Below are positions 17,165 through 26,591 of a stretch of DNA of 64,000 nucleotides, one piece after another (positions within the stretch are counted from its first letter, which is position 1; each line of letters begins with the position of its first letter). The DNA comes from JANQQC01 sp965262255 (GTDB lineage Bacteria; Pseudomonadota; Alphaproteobacteria; Caulobacterales; Hyphomonadaceae): positions 992,001-1,056,000 of the forward strand of contig OZ253505.1 of NCBI GenBank assembly GCA_965262255.1, written 5' to 3'. Under the pieces are notes generated by a model, which had not been told where the DNA came from, ran no database searches, and saw only the letters and a list, made by a program, of their open reading frames with translations. Both the position numbers and the translations under genes were made by a program.

Positions 17165-17250
17165 ACAGCGTCTATCAGACGATTTGACCGCATTAACTCA
17201 GTGTAAGGACGGTACGTCGGGTCGTATCCGCCTTTCGCCATCGGATACAA
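17165..17250 (-). other. Hairpin-rich region 3' of tnpB, candidate omega-RNA or transposon end
   Basis: Two perfect inverted repeats lie downstream of the tnpB stop: CGTCT-ATC-AGACG (17169-17181) and GTATCCG with CGGATAC (17224-17230 and 17242-17248, 11-nt loop). IS200/IS605 elements carry subterminal hairpins, and TnpB guide RNAs derive from this side of the gene. The exact element boundary is not visible. Confidence 0.35.
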
Positions 17251-17350
17251 GTACAGATCTGCAATTTGCATGATAGGAGAAATTTTTGGACGTATTTCTA
17301 GAGTCCCCGAAATGGTTTGCGAAAAATCTCGCGGGTTTAAACTTTGGGAA

Positions 17351-18652
17351 TTATATACTTATTGACACGTTGGGTGTCACAGGTATACGGTTCTGAGCTC
17401 TCGACCTATCACCCCTCTTTCGAGGGTCACTAGGTCTCTCAAACACAATATCTCCGAACTCTCCAGGTAGATTCCCGCCCGACTTCGCAATGCGAGAGAT
17501 ATTGATGGCGGCATTCACATCACGATCGATTTGAATACCGCAGTTAGAACACGAGTAAACGCGTTCTGAAAGAGACAAGTCTTTTTTGATCTTGCCACAT
17601 CCAGAACACATCCGGCTCGTGTTTTTAGGATTCACTCGCGTAACTTTACCACCGGCACTTTCAGCCTTGTAGGAAAGCAGAGTTGCGAACTTACCCCAGT
17701 TCTGTTCTAATATACTTCGTGCAACCTTAGGGTTTTTGGTCATGTTTTGTATTTGTAAATCTTCTATAGCTAGATTGGGAGATAACCGAACGATCCTCGT
17801 CGTCTCTCTATGGATATAGCCGTGCTCACTTTCGCGAACCCGTTGACATTCTTTAGCATAACGAGTTCGGGCTTTCAGATAGGATTTACTTCCCCTCGTT
17901 TTTCCCTTCCTGTGTTCCGGAGTTTTCTTCCCCTTGTCTTTCTTGACTTCTACCCTCAATTTCTTCTGAAGTCTCTTTTGTCGCTTGAGATCCCGTTTCC
18001 GGCCTTTGACAATTTCACCAGTCGACAGAGCTACTAAATTGTTCACGCCCATATCTATACCAATCACTGAAGCATCAGACGGTTTAACCTCATTTGTCGT
18101 CGTGACCACAAACTGAACATTCACACGACTTTCCGTTACGACTATACGAACCAACTTTATTTCACCTTGGGGAATATCGTTGACATAGAACGGATCAAAC
18201 CCCTTGACGTTGACAGTCCCCCCTTTCTTACGTTCCCTGAGCTGAAAACTCCCTTTCGGACAGTCAAACGAACGCATTCGCCTACGGGGCTTAAATCGCG
18301 GAAAACCGACTTTACTTGCCCCCTCTTTGACCCGCTTAAAATAGTTCTTGAACGCCTTATCCAAACGATTGAGACAAGAACGCATTACGTGAGCTGAGTA
18401 CTTACCGTACTTCGCATCATCCGCTCGTATTTCTGTTAGTGACTTACACTGATCATAGAAACTGATAGACCGACCCGTTTTTTTGTAACAATCTATTCGC
18501 TCTTCTAATGCACTGTTATACAAAATCGCTTGCATCGCGATGAAATCACGCACTTTCTTGTGCCCACCCTTGCTAAGTTTGGCGGTACGCGTATGTGTTC
18601 GAGTGATGATTGCAGTAGACTCGATAACTGAGTCATTAGCCTCTAGTCCCAT
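17351..18652 (-). CDS. tnpB: TnpB-like RNA-guided nuclease of the IS200/IS605 family, lone copy
   Basis: 433 residues. An N-terminal OrfB helix-turn-helix domain is followed by a split RuvC nuclease: first aspartate in GIDMGVNNLVALS, glutamate in LAIEDLQIQNM, last aspartate in QIDRDVNAAINI. A four-cysteine zinc finger (CSGC and CSNC) lies between them. All catalytic residues are intact. TnpB cuts DNA guided by a right-end RNA. No tnpA transposase is nearby, so the element is non-autonomous or TnpB is kept for another role. GGAG lies 6 nt before the ATG. Confidence 0.92.
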   Translation of the reverse strand: MGLEANDSVIESTAIITRTHTRTAKLSKGGHKKVRDFIAMQAILYNSALEERIDCYKKTGRSISFYDQCKSLTEIRADDAKYGKYSAHVMRSCLNRLDKAFKNYFKRVKEGASKVGFPRFKPRRRMRSFDCPKGSFQLRERKKGGTVNVKGFDPFYVNDIPQGEIKLVRIVVTESRVNVQFVVTTTNEVKPSDASVIGIDMGVNNLVALSTGEIVKGRKRDLKRQKRLQKKLRVEVKKDKGKKTPEHRKGKTRGSKSYLKARTRYAKECQRVRESEHGYIHRETTRIVRLSPNLAIEDLQIQNMTKNPKVARSILEQNWGKFATLLSYKAESAGGKVTRVNPKNTSRMCSGCGKIKKDLSLSERVYSCSNCGIQIDRDVNAAINISRIAKSGGNLPGEFGDIVFERPSDPRKRGDRSRAQNRIPVTPNVSISI

Positions 18653-18851
18653 GAGACTTCTCCTTTCAGGATATATCGATAACTTCCTTATATACTACGG
18701 TTCGTTAAATCTTTCAAGAAAAAATTTGAAAAAATGAAATGAGTTCCCAATACTGAAGAAAATTTGTAAGTTTGCTCTTGAGTGACAAATGTTGGTAATG
18801 AACCATTCTTAGGGGGGCAAACCAAATGAAAGAGCTGGTGCCTAAAGCAAA

Positions 18852-19647
18852 TCAAAGCACAGATTCAAGTTGCGAAAAATGGAACTTCAAGGTCACAAAT
18901 ACCGATAGGCATCGTGGCAGATGAATTGCACACAAATTTTTGAGTGGTTGGCTAACGTAGACACTTTCGTATAATCTCCCGGTTACTCCGCAAATATGGG
19001 AGTGATTCGCCTGAAAGCGCCCTATCTGTATGCCCTCTTTTTCTCGTTTTTGTGTCAAAAAGTATATAGTTCCCTAAACTTTCATAATCTTTTTGTGAGA
19101 TTCCGCTAAACGGCATGCCCCTTAATTTCAATCTATGAACATATTTCATAAGTGCTTGTTCTTCTTTCTTACCTGCTTCTTCCACATAGAGTTCTATTTT
19201 TTTATTTTGTTGCATTGCAAATTTCACGGAACGTTCAACCAAAATTACTAGCGCCGTTTTGTCCAATGTCCAAGTTTTCTGTTTGTATAAATCCATATAT
19301 CTTTCGAAATAACCAGGGCGGTGTATTATTGCTGCTATTCCTAGCACTGGAATATTCGTAAGAAACTTTTGCAGTGAACTGTAGAACTCCGCTTGGAATT
19401 TAAAATTTCTAAGCCAAGTGAATCTTCCTCTTTGGCCGCGAATGCTATACGAATGCAAAGGGTAGTCAATCTCCCAACGATCGCAGAAAGCTTTATGGGT
19501 CGTAATCAAAAAATTAACGTCTCGCGTCTCCATCAACACACCTCCTAACCCAAAACAATCCATCCGATCATTACGCAACAATCCTTCTGAGCGATTAAGA
19601 CTATGGTGTCCCGTGTCGTCAAAATAAAGTAGCAGATTGTTCCTCAT
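18852..19647 (-). pseudogene. DUF3800 family protein, probably frameshifted near its C-terminus
   Basis: The first 231 codons (19647-18952) begin LLLYFDDTGHHSLNRSEGL, then FGLGGVLM and HSYSIRGQRGRF, as in DUF3800 proteins, which have an RNase H-like core and often sit in mobile or defence DNA. The expected C-terminal QIADL-type block is missing from this frame. The next frame (19058-18852) reads KREKEGIQIGRF and continues for 45 residues, resembling the lost end. A frameshift around 19030-19050 is inferred; the shorter product could also be real. It lies next to tnpB in the accessory patch. Confidence 0.55.
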
Positions 19648-19838
19648 TATAAGTACTCCGAACTTTGTGAATATCTGTGTTATTCAAGTTTATCACAAAC
19701 CTTGAAATTTACGAACTCTAGGCTACTGTTCTATAGCGATCGACAGTAAAGCTATTCGCCACTTTATCTCTTCCTGTAAAAGGCCGTGTTTCCACAATTC
19801 TTCGATAGAACAACCGTATCGGAAACCTCCGATTAGCC

Positions 19839-21737
19839 TCAAACTACTTCTGGCGCTGCAACTATCACTTCTGCGTCGACGGGACTAGTGTATAGCCTAT
19901 CAACGTCCTTCAAACGATTCTCCTGCGTTTTATTTTGGTTGATGTAACCTTTTTCCGTGATTTCACCCTTGTCAAGTTGAGGCATTGTGGTTTGAAGAAG
20001 GATTCTAGCTATTCTAGTCGCGTTGTTTGGAAAATTCCTGTTGTACCTCGCTACTCCACGAGAAACCACTTTGATTATTTCTGGATGAGAAACTAAGTCA
20101 GTTAGAGTAAGTGACTCTCCTATAAATCTCCGACACCACTCTTCATTCAGAAATCCAAGTAAACAAATTTCCGTTCGATTCAGACCACAAACTACAACAT
20201 CAAGTAATGCACCATCGACGGCTTCGATGACTTTTACCCTAACCGTTCCAGTTGAAACCCAGGTACCACTAGAAAGTTTAAACTCTTCTGCCGTTCTACC
20301 GTCGAATGCTAATCCACACTCCGGGTTGCTAGGATCAACAAACCGAACAGCGTCTCCAATCTTGTAAAACCCCTCGTTATCGAATGAATCGGCCGTTTTC
20401 TCAGGATTTCGGTAATACCCTGGGGTGACATTAACCCCTTTTATACGAAGCTCTGTCTTTTCTCCAAGCGGAACCAACTTGAAACTGTTTCCTGGCAAAG
20501 GTAACCCAATTAACCCCATTGTGTCATTCGGCCAATGTACATTCGAAGCGGTCGGAGATGTTTCGGTCGCGCCATAACCTGCAGACAAAGATATTCTTTT
20601 TCCGGTCGTCGCAATTGCCACTTTTTGAATTCGTTCGTAGATATCTTGCCCCATCGACGCTCCGCCGTACGCCATAACCACAATGTTTCTGAAAAAATTC
20701 TCAGCCAAACCCTGATTCCGTTCGAATTCCGTAGCCAATGCCGCCCACGCGGCAGGAACAGTGGTGTGTTGAGTAGGTGAAACATCTTGCAGATTTCTCA
20801 ACATCTCACTCAAACGGTCATTCGTAGGGGCTCCCCAATCGATATACAAAGTTCCACCCCAATCTGTTAAGTTATGTAAGATAGCGTTTGCACCGTAGGT
20901 GTGGCTCCATGGAAGAAAATTACACATGACCTGTATTTCACCCGATACTTCTGCCAGTCTTTTTTCATCCCATACTGATCGGATCATTTTAGCATTGGCG
21001 GCTATATTCTCGTGGGTGTTTATGACAGCCTTTGGTTCACCAGTCGAACCTGATGTGAGCATATATTTTGCAACGGTTTCTGGACGCAGGCGCTGGTAAG
21101 CCTTCTCGACCTCAACTGTTGGTTCCTCTCCAAATTCGTCGACATTCAAACTCCGACAATTCTTCGGTTTGTTTATACGATACAGAACAAGGCGATCGCC
21201 AATCTTGATTCCGTCGATACCACGTTGATAGTGTTCGCCGTCATCCACGTAAATGATCTTTGGTTGTGTGAGATTATCGATATACTTTAGGCGACTGAGA
21301 TCTTTCGATAACAAGGCATACGCTGGTGTTACCGGTACAACAGGAGATCCTGCCCACATTGCTCCATACATCACCAAAGCATTTTCGATCGAATTTCTTG
21401 ACAGGATCATAACCGGGAGGTCTGCCCCAACGCCTTCATTCAGAAATCCCTGCGCAAGAGCTTTTATTCGAACTAATGCCTTTTTGTAAGTGATAGTTTC
21501 CCAATCACCTGTCTGTGGATTTTGAGGATTGCGTTGTGCCAACCAAACTCTGTCTGGTGCATTTTCTGCCCAATGGATCAAGGGCGAGAGCATATTTGGA
21601 GGGAACGATTTAAGTGGATGACCACTCTCGAGTATTGTTGTTCCGTCAGTTCGTCTCTCGACATTAAGTTTGAGAGGAAGATACGGAACCTCGCGAAATG
21701 GAATATCGTTATCGCAAGCGGTTTCGATACTATCCAT
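19839..21737 (-). CDS. AMP-dependent acyl-CoA ligase, feruloyl-CoA synthase-like
   Basis: 632 residues from ATG 21737, preceded by GGAG at 7 nt; it overlaps the dihydroorotase stop by 8 bp. ANL-superfamily motifs: YMLTSGSTGEPKAVINTHEN (ATP binding), GYGATETSPTA, GDAVRF and the hinge region around DGRTAEEFKLSSGTWVSTG. The unusual hinge with SSGTWVS and the long N-terminus match feruloyl-CoA synthases, which activate lignin-derived hydroxycinnamates. No enoyl-CoA hydratase or vanillin dehydrogenase gene is adjacent, so the substrate is uncertain. Confidence 0.78.
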   Translation of the reverse strand: MDSIETACDNDIPFREVPYLPLKLNVERRTDGTTILESGHPLKSFPPNMLSPLIHWAENAPDRVWLAQRNPQNPQTGDWETITYKKALVRIKALAQGFLNEGVGADLPVMILSRNSIENALVMYGAMWAGSPVVPVTPAYALLSKDLSRLKYIDNLTQPKIIYVDDGEHYQRGIDGIKIGDRLVLYRINKPKNCRSLNVDEFGEEPTVEVEKAYQRLRPETVAKYMLTSGSTGEPKAVINTHENIAANAKMIRSVWDEKRLAEVSGEIQVMCNFLPWSHTYGANAILHNLTDWGGTLYIDWGAPTNDRLSEMLRNLQDVSPTQHTTVPAAWAALATEFERNQGLAENFFRNIVVMAYGGASMGQDIYERIQKVAIATTGKRISLSAGYGATETSPTASNVHWPNDTMGLIGLPLPGNSFKLVPLGEKTELRIKGVNVTPGYYRNPEKTADSFDNEGFYKIGDAVRFVDPSNPECGLAFDGRTAEEFKLSSGTWVSTGTVRVKVIEAVDGALLDVVVCGLNRTEICLLGFLNEEWCRRFIGESLTLTDLVSHPEIIKVVSRGVARYNRNFPNNATRIARILLQTTMPQLDKGEITEKGYINQNKTQENRLKDVDRLYTSPVDAEVIVAAPEVV

Positions 21738-23073
21738 TCGTTGGCTCCAAAGTTTCATTGAACTTCACAGGTTTACCTCCCCCTTTTAAAATTACTTCCC
21801 CGTCTTTCATAACTATTCGTCCACGAATGATCGTCGCTACTGGCCAGCCAATTGCTTCAAATCCGTCATAAGGGGTCCAACCACTTTTTGATTTTGACCA
21901 CGTATTTGTAATTGTCTCTTTCCTTTTTAAATCCACTAATGTGAAATCTCCGTCATATCCTTCCGCAATTCGTCCTTTATTTGCGATTCCAAAAACTCTT
22001 TGCGGGCCAGCAGACGTGAGTTCAACAAATCTTCGAAGTGTCAGTCTACCTGCATTCACGTGAGTCAGCATAACGGGTACAAATGTTTGTACCCCCGGAG
22101 TCCCGGAGGGCGACGCGGGGTAAGGTTGTGCCTTCTCTTCTTTCGTATGCGGTGCGTGATCAGTTGCAACTACATCAACGATTCCAGCGTTCAAAGCCCT
22201 CCAAATTCCAGCTCGGTGACGAGCCTCTCTAATCGGCGGGTTTTGCTGAGCATAACCTCCTAATTTTTCGTAACATTCAGGAGCTGCAAGTGTGAGATGG
22301 TTTGGAAGTACTTCTACGGAAGCTACGTCTTTCGCATCTCGCAAGATATCCATTTCCTCAGCGGTTGAAATATGAAGCACATGAATACGTTTGCCTGTTT
22401 TTCTCGCCAACCGAATTAAGCGACGTGTCGATGAAACAGCCGTTTCGACATCACGAACGACCGGATGACTCGCATAATCGCCTTCCACAGCCAAATCTCG
22501 GCGTTCTTCAAGTCGGTACTCATCCTCAGAGTGAAAAGCCGCTCTTCTGCGAATAGCGCGTAGTACATCCTCTACACCTTTATCATCTTTGACGAGCAAA
22601 TCTCCCGTAGAGGCTCCCATAAAAACCTTCACGCCACAACAACCGGCCATTGTTTCCATTTCGGCCAGTAAATCTGAGTTTTCGTTAGTCGCTCCCGCGT
22701 AAAAAGCGTGATCAACATCCATCCGATTTTTCGCTCGAGCAAGTTTGTCTAGTAACATTTCTGGCGACGAAGTTGACGGATTGGTATTTGGCATTTCAAA
22801 CACCGCTGTAACTCCGCCTAGAGCGGCACAACGTGCACCTGTTTCAAGATCTTCCTTCCACTCTAATCCGGGTTCTCTGAAATGAACTTGGCTGTCGATC
22901 ACGCCGGGTAGCACGTGCAGGCCCCTGCAATCGACACGCTGACCTGCGTCGAATCTGGATAAATCTCCAATTTCACGTATCTGTCCGTCTGTTACTCCGA
23001 CATCCGTGACGGATTCGTCGCCGGGGGATACTACTGTGCCTCCAGATAGAATAAGGTCATAAGTGGTGGTCAT
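21730..23073 (-). CDS. pyrC: Dihydroorotase (class I)
   Basis: 447 residues. Zinc ligands are visible in DSQVHFREPG (HxH), HISTAEE and TDHAPHTKEEK; the flexible-loop region GTPGVQTFVPVML is typical of class I dihydroorotases. It cyclises carbamoyl aspartate in pyrimidine synthesis. An allantoinase/hydantoinase relative is possible, but the FREPG and APHTKEEK motifs favour dihydroorotase. It precedes and overlaps the acyl-CoA ligase gene, an odd operon partner. Confidence 0.88.
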   Translation of the reverse strand: MTTTYDLILSGGTVVSPGDESVTDVGVTDGQIREIGDLSRFDAGQRVDCRGLHVLPGVIDSQVHFREPGLEWKEDLETGARCAALGGVTAVFEMPNTNPSTSSPEMLLDKLARAKNRMDVDHAFYAGATNENSDLLAEMETMAGCCGVKVFMGASTGDLLVKDDKGVEDVLRAIRRRAAFHSEDEYRLEERRDLAVEGDYASHPVVRDVETAVSSTRRLIRLARKTGKRIHVLHISTAEEMDILRDAKDVASVEVLPNHLTLAAPECYEKLGGYAQQNPPIREARHRAGIWRALNAGIVDVVATDHAPHTKEEKAQPYPASPSGTPGVQTFVPVMLTHVNAGRLTLRRFVELTSAGPQRVFGIANKGRIAEGYDGDFTLVDLKRKETITNTWSKSKSGWTPYDGFEAIGWPVATIIRGRIVMKDGEVILKGGGKPVKFNETLEPTNG

Positions 23074-23332
23074 TTTCGTTCTCTAATAATATTGGCCAAG
23101 AATGAGTCTACTGCAAGAACCGTTTTTTATTTCTATACGATTCTGAGTAAGTTTGTACTTTTCCATTCCTGTCCGATAAAGTTTTGCTAGCCATCCAATC
23201 TTTGTCCTAGGATTGTTTAAGGCCGGACAGAGCAAAGATTCTTTTTCAGCTAAATAAATTCCGTTTAATCGCAACCGATCAAAAGTCGATTACCCGTTTC
23301 ACCTCTAAGTGGTATGCCAAATAGTACTCCAA

Positions 23333-23420
23333 GATCGGCCAGACTATCGGCCATATTTCTCTTTAATGTCAATTTTATAATGTGTTTTCAATATATTTTT
23401 GTTATAATATATCGGCCATA
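23333..23420 (+). promoter_or_regulatory. fic promoter with three ATCGGCCA repeats
   Basis: GATCGGCCAGA (23333-23343), TATCGGCCATA (23345-23355) and TATCGGCCATA (23410-23420) share an 8-bp core; the last two are identical over 11 bp. TATAAT (23403-23408) places the expected start inside the third copy. Two adjacent upstream sites and one at the start point look like a repressor operator array. Confidence 0.5.
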
Positions 23421-23481
23421 ATTGTTAACTCTCTTACTACGGTTAGGTCGACCTGTTTGCGATTGTAACGCTCTGCAATCA

Positions 23482-24705
23482 ATGAACTTCCTTATGCCCA
23501 GAATCAAATCCCCTTTCATTAGTCGTCGACAAATCGAACCGACTAGTTTTGGAAACGATGTCCCCTCCGATATTATCAGTTTAGCCGACGAACTAGTTTA
23601 TAAGTCCGGTAAACTTTCCGCCAAATTACCTCAACAAACCGCATCTAACCTTACCACTACAACACGTATAATGAACACCTATTACAGTAACCTTATTGAG
23701 GGACACAAAACTCTGCCGAGGGATATAGAGAGGGGACTAAATGATGATTTTGACCAAGATACCAACCGAAGAAACTTGCAGTTGGAGGCCGTTGCCCACA
23801 CTAAATTGCAGATTGAAATTGACCGCCAAGCTTCGAACGGAGAACTGCAGGAGCCCGCTTCAAAGGACTTTATACTTTCGTTGCATCGAAAATTCTACGC
23901 GGATGCCCCTCAATCAATGTTACAAATCGGAGAAGGAGACCATGCATTTCAGATGATTCCTGGACAGTGGCGATCTCAAAAACGTCACGATGTATTCGTG
24001 GGAAGACACTTACCCCCGGCGAGTAATCGAGTTGCGGAGTTCATGGACTATTTCGAAGAAAAGTTCAAATTTGATTATTTGGACAAAAGGGAGAAAATTA
24101 TAGCTCTTGCTGTAAGCCACCATCGATTTAACTTCATACATCCGTTCCCTGACGGAAATGGTCGCATTAGTCGTCTAATGAGTCACGCGATGGTTGCAAA
24201 AGCGGGAATTGGATCGCACGGTTTATGGTCTTTATCTCGTGGATTAGCCCGCGGACTAGATAGTCGCTCGGACTACAAACTAATGCTTAGTCACGCTGAT
24301 ACAACTGGTTCAGAAGCTTCGGATGGAAGGAAACCCCAGTCTATAGAGACAACAAGGAGTTTTACAGTGTGGTTTCTGGCTGTTTGTCTGGATCAAGTTG
24401 AATTCATGACTGAACTTTTTGATTTTAGTACTTTAAAGAAACGGATGAATAATTTCGTAAGACAATCGGAAGGACTGAAGCCCGAGGCTGTTTATCTGTT
24501 AGAAGAAGCTTTCTTGCGCGGAGAACTTGACCGTGGTGCCGTCCCAAGATTAACAGGACTTCCTGAACGAAGTGCGAGACGTGTATTGAAGAGTCTGACC
24601 GATTTGGGCTTGTTAGCTTCCGAAACGCCTAAAGGACCGGTATCTATGAGATTTCCCGTTCACTCTATGGATATACTTTTTCCAAAACTGTTCCCGTCTC
24701 TCTAA
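23482..24705 (+). CDS. Fic family protein (AMPylase-type) with C-terminal DNA-binding-like domain
   Basis: 407 residues from the first ATG; a TTG at 23422 would start almost at the predicted +1, and ATG 23494 is also possible. The Fic active site is complete: HPFPDGNGRISRL near residue 235. An N-terminal SNLIEG matches the inhibitory S/T-xxx-E-G/N helix that blocks ATP binding. The last 70 residues (RLTGLPERSARRVLKSLTDLGLL) form a winged-helix-like unit. Fic enzymes usually transfer AMP to hydroxyls of target proteins. A solo gene, with operator-like repeats suggesting self-control. Confidence 0.9.
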   Translation: MNFLMPRIKSPFISRRQIEPTSFGNDVPSDIISLADELVYKSGKLSAKLPQQTASNLTTTTRIMNTYYSNLIEGHKTLPRDIERGLNDDFDQDTNRRNLQLEAVAHTKLQIEIDRQASNGELQEPASKDFILSLHRKFYADAPQSMLQIGEGDHAFQMIPGQWRSQKRHDVFVGRHLPPASNRVAEFMDYFEEKFKFDYLDKREKIIALAVSHHRFNFIHPFPDGNGRISRLMSHAMVAKAGIGSHGLWSLSRGLARGLDSRSDYKLMLSHADTTGSEASDGRKPQSIETTRSFTVWFLAVCLDQVEFMTELFDFSTLKKRMNNFVRQSEGLKPEAVYLLEEAFLRGELDRGAVPRLTGLPERSARRVLKSLTDLGLLASETPKGPVSMRFPVHSMDILFPKLFPSL

Positions 24706-24713
24706 TCACTTCT

Positions 24714-26012
24714 TTAGAAACTGAACTTAGTACTAACATAGACGTGATCGGTCTCTATCAAACCACCGAATGAAAAAGTAGGCCCCGAAAATGTCTTGAC
24801 CCCCAATTCGATGGTTGCCCTATCTGAAACCATATAATTTAAGGTCGCATTAGTCCAACTATGGTTAGTCTCTAACTCATACGCACCGAATCCGAGGAGT
24901 TTTATTCTACCTTCATTAAGAGCGTGCTTTACTAACAAAGTTATCCTTTGACTGGATTCCTCGTAGTCTCCCGGGTCCGACCACCGGGAAATATTGAAAA
25001 ACTGCCAACTTAGAGAAGTGTTATCAATTTGATGATCGAAACCAATTGCCGTACTCCATATCTCACCATCCACAAATTCCAATCCACCGCCATGATAAGG
25101 GCGTAAATTCAAATGTTCTAACCAATATACAGTCTCAGCTCGTAACTTAAAATTTGCAAATTGCTTAAACGTGTTCACCCCTATCATACCTCTCTCATCA
25201 GCAAATCCATGGAGATCATCGTTGTCATCATTCGGTTCTTTTGCTTTAAAAAATGTACCTTGTTCCCCAGAATAGCCAATCAATGCTGAATTCCAGCCGC
25301 CATGTTTGAATTTTACCTTTAAGCCCCCTGCCAGAGTATCACTCACAGACTTGAAGTCCATCGCATTGTTTCTATCGTCTGGTAGTTCTACATCTATGAC
25401 ACCTACCGCGGTAAGCTCCTGCTCCAATCCAAATTCGGCGACCTTAGGCTCGATAACCAGAAAGCCTTCCATAGAAAGCCAGTCATTTACATTCGCGTCA
25501 AAATAGACCTGAGGCTGAAACACCTCGGTATAAGTAAAATCAATCGTCCCATATTCTTCTAGCTCTACCGGGGACATAAGGTCGACCAATACTACTCCGC
25601 TCAGAACACCCCAGTATCGACCTCGATTTCCGACTCCAACTGTAAGTTTGGAGTCTCCTATTTCAAAATACGAATTACCCAGATTAAGTTCCGTATGTTC
25701 TCGATAAGTCCCAAACTCTTTGTCTCTGGTTTCACTCGAGTGTCGAATATCCACTTCTAACTGAAATTTAAACTGCCCGCACTGACCTTTGATCAAAGGT
25801 TTCACGATCGCACCATAACGATCGACATCGAGAGTTTCTACTCGTACTCTTGAATTCAAATGAAAGCGGCTGTTATCCTCAAAACAACTGCCACCCGTCT
25901 CCGGACTCTCTTGACCATGTGAGACAGTCGGAATTATCAAATTTATTGCTGTAACGCCAAACATCAATAACTTAGAAAGTCTCTTAATGTTTAACAGTGC
26001 TGAAATGGACAT
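24714..26012 (-). CDS. Outer-membrane beta-barrel protein, function unknown
   Basis: 432 residues. A signal peptide is visible (KRLSKLLMFGVTAINLIIPT, cleavage probably after SHG). The mature part alternates polar and hydrophobic residues in many short strands and ends YVSTKFSF, the terminal aromatic used by the BAM complex. The two cysteines near the mature N-terminus could form a disulfide. Porin or transporter-like, but I recognise no specific family. It is divergent from the autotransporter locus. Confidence 0.7.
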   Translation of the reverse strand: MSISALLNIKRLSKLLMFGVTAINLIIPTVSHGQESPETGGSCFEDNSRFHLNSRVRVETLDVDRYGAIVKPLIKGQCGQFKFQLEVDIRHSSETRDKEFGTYREHTELNLGNSYFEIGDSKLTVGVGNRGRYWGVLSGVVLVDLMSPVELEEYGTIDFTYTEVFQPQVYFDANVNDWLSMEGFLVIEPKVAEFGLEQELTAVGVIDVELPDDRNNAMDFKSVSDTLAGGLKVKFKHGGWNSALIGYSGEQGTFFKAKEPNDDNDDLHGFADERGMIGVNTFKQFANFKLRAETVYWLEHLNLRPYHGGGLEFVDGEIWSTAIGFDHQIDNTSLSWQFFNISRWSDPGDYEESSQRITLLVKHALNEGRIKLLGFGAYELETNHSWTNATLNYMVSDRATIELGVKTFSGPTFSFGGLIETDHVYVSTKFSF

Positions 26013-26279
26013 AAGCTGGGACGCAAGTTTCTTTGAAGTGTACTTCTGATGGGTTCAAGGAAAAGAGTCTATATAAACCAAGACCGTGGAACATCACACG
26101 CTTTCATGCGTATGCCCTATCACATAAATCTGTATATTCCGACCAAGACATCAGTTTATATAGGGGAATATTCATGAATCTCAACACAGCCTCATTCACC
26201 TCAAGATTTGTTCCCGTCAAAATCGGTACTGTAGGATTAAGTCTGGAAATGCAAATTTTGGGGAAAAATGATTTTTCAC

Positions 26280-26295
26280 GGGATTTTAAAATCCC
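26280..26295. repeat. Perfect 16-bp palindrome upstream of the autotransporter locus
   Basis: GGGATTTTAAAATCCC. It could be a dimeric regulator site, or a hairpin in a transcript; no T-run follows. Confidence 0.4.
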
Positions 26296-26420
26296 CTGAA
26301 AACGCTTCTCGCAATCGAGCAACCCTCGAGTATAGTTGTTCGGAAGTTAGACTTGACTGACCTGACTGTGCCTCGGGTCGGTATGCAACATGACTATTTT
26401 TTTATCTTTTGGAGGTCTAA

Positions 26421-26504
26421 ATGTTAATAGAACTTTACCACTTTTTTCTACCCCCCCCCCCGCAGAAAAATTTCTATGCTATAGTTTTCCTAGGTAAGGT
26501 GTAA
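26421..26504 (+). CDS. 27-codon leader ORF containing the C11 tract (tetra-proline)
   Basis: A strong ribosome site GGAGG (26411-26415) lies 5 nt before ATG 26421. The frame reads MLIELYHFFLPPPPQKNF and ends at TAA 26502-26504, 87 bp before the autotransporter start. The C11 run encodes four consecutive prolines, a ribosome-stalling motif rescued by EF-P. Any change in tract length shifts the frame. It may be a regulatory leader peptide. The alternative is that TGCTATAGT inside this ORF is the promoter and the ORF is accidental. Confidence 0.4.
   Translation: MLIELYHFFLPPPPQKNFYAIVFLGKV
26451..26461 (+). repeat. C11 homopolymer tract
   Basis: Eleven consecutive C residues lie upstream of the autotransporter. 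An extended -10-like TGCTATAGT (26477-26485) sits 15 bp downstream, so the tract falls where a -35 box or activator contact would be, as in poly-C controlled fimbrial promoters. Confidence 0.75.
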
Positions 26505-26591
26505 ATTGGTTGGGTTTTTCGAAACTCTGTGTACCGCGTTTGAGTAACCTACCGGGTTCGGAATAGAATCATTTTCTAAGAGGCAATTATC

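Noticed and set aside
23083..23274. 63-codon frame upstream of dihydroorotase
   Set aside because: No ribosome site, no recognisable family, and it occupies the likely promoter region.
26033..26299. 88-codon frame between the barrel protein and the autotransporter
   Set aside because: No ribosome site; the antisense frame is equally open; no protein-like pattern.
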